Part shown: one piece after another, positions 63,991-64,000 of the stretch
Position numbering within the stretch: position 1 is the first letter of the stretch
Layout: each line of letters begins with the position of its first letter
Source of the DNA: Podarcis raffonei
Taxonomy: Eukaryota > Chordata > Lepidosauria > Squamata > Lacertidae
Assembly: GCF_027172205.1 (NCBI RefSeq)
Contig: NC_070614.1
Location: forward strand, 5,857,001 to 5,921,000
Length of the DNA stretch: 64,000 nt
Reading direction: 5' to 3'
The notes under the pieces: model-generated
What the model was told of the DNA's origin: nothing
What the model saw: only the letters and a program-made list of their open reading frames with translations
Database searches by the model: none
Translations under genes and position numbers: made by a program

Positions 63991-64000
63991 AATATATGAT

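Noticed and set aside
1-64000. CRISPR arrays, operons, rRNA
   Set aside because: Repeats here are exon duplications, transposons or microsatellites; nothing prokaryotic in layout and no rRNA signature.

Overview
The window reads as nuclear DNA of a squamate reptile, probably a lizard. The evidence is the mix of repeats: Sauria-type SINEs with a tRNA head and an ACCTTT-type tail, SINEs with a tRNA-Lys-like head and a CR1 tail, BovB/RTE 3' ends, 5'-truncated CR1, L2 and L1 LINEs, and short hAT- and pogo/Tigger-like MITEs. There are no operons, CRISPR arrays or rRNA genes.

From 1 to about 52.2 kb the window is a tandem duplication. Four units lie head to tail on the + strand: unit 1 about 1-16.7 kb (its upstream part lies outside the window), unit 2 16.7-33.5 kb, unit 3 33.5-47.4 kb, and unit 4 47.4-52.2 kb (partial). 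Each unit has a gene-like cluster of very short exons joined by very short introns, followed by a long repeat-filled spacer that is near-identical between units. The exons fall into families that recur many times. A is about 97-102 residues, begins GxASRDEAPAP, contains QKQQPxFPPIK and ends LIRS. B, D, F and G are 22-28 residues; D has the motif FPNxYxVLxKSLE and G begins PKRLLW. C is a short Leu/Trp/Cys-rich exon, E is a 14-residue exon, and H is a terminal exon beginning GHASREW, with an in-frame stop and an AATAAA signal downstream. A goes from phase 0 to 1 and B/D/F/G from phase 1 to 0, so A-B and A-D pairs can be repeated without breaking the frame. I do not recognise the encoded protein. 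Some exon copies are open with good splice sites and others carry stops, frameshifts or lost splice sites, so the cluster looks like a gene family undergoing birth and death by exon and unit duplication. This is the best candidate for an undescribed system in the window.

The spacers share CR1 pieces, a LINE tail with a C-terminal zinc-finger motif, a Sauria SINE, a tRNA/CR1 SINE and several microsatellites. Insertions and deletions private to one unit date events after duplication: a twin-primed L1 with target-site duplications (26.97-28.5 kb), a 3' L1 fragment (40.45-41.46 kb), a tiny L1-like deletion derivative (41.93-42.09 kb), a perfect 97-bp-arm palindrome (44.36-44.59 kb), and two LTR-like insertions (10.77-11.54 and 17.15-17.73 kb), the second inside an A exon.

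From about 52.2 to 64 kb I see no host gene. This part is nested transposon debris: a CpG-rich complex repeat, an L2 reverse-transcriptase fragment split by a hAT-like element that itself contains L2 and L1 pieces, a BovB split by a CR1, more BovB, MITEs and microsatellites.
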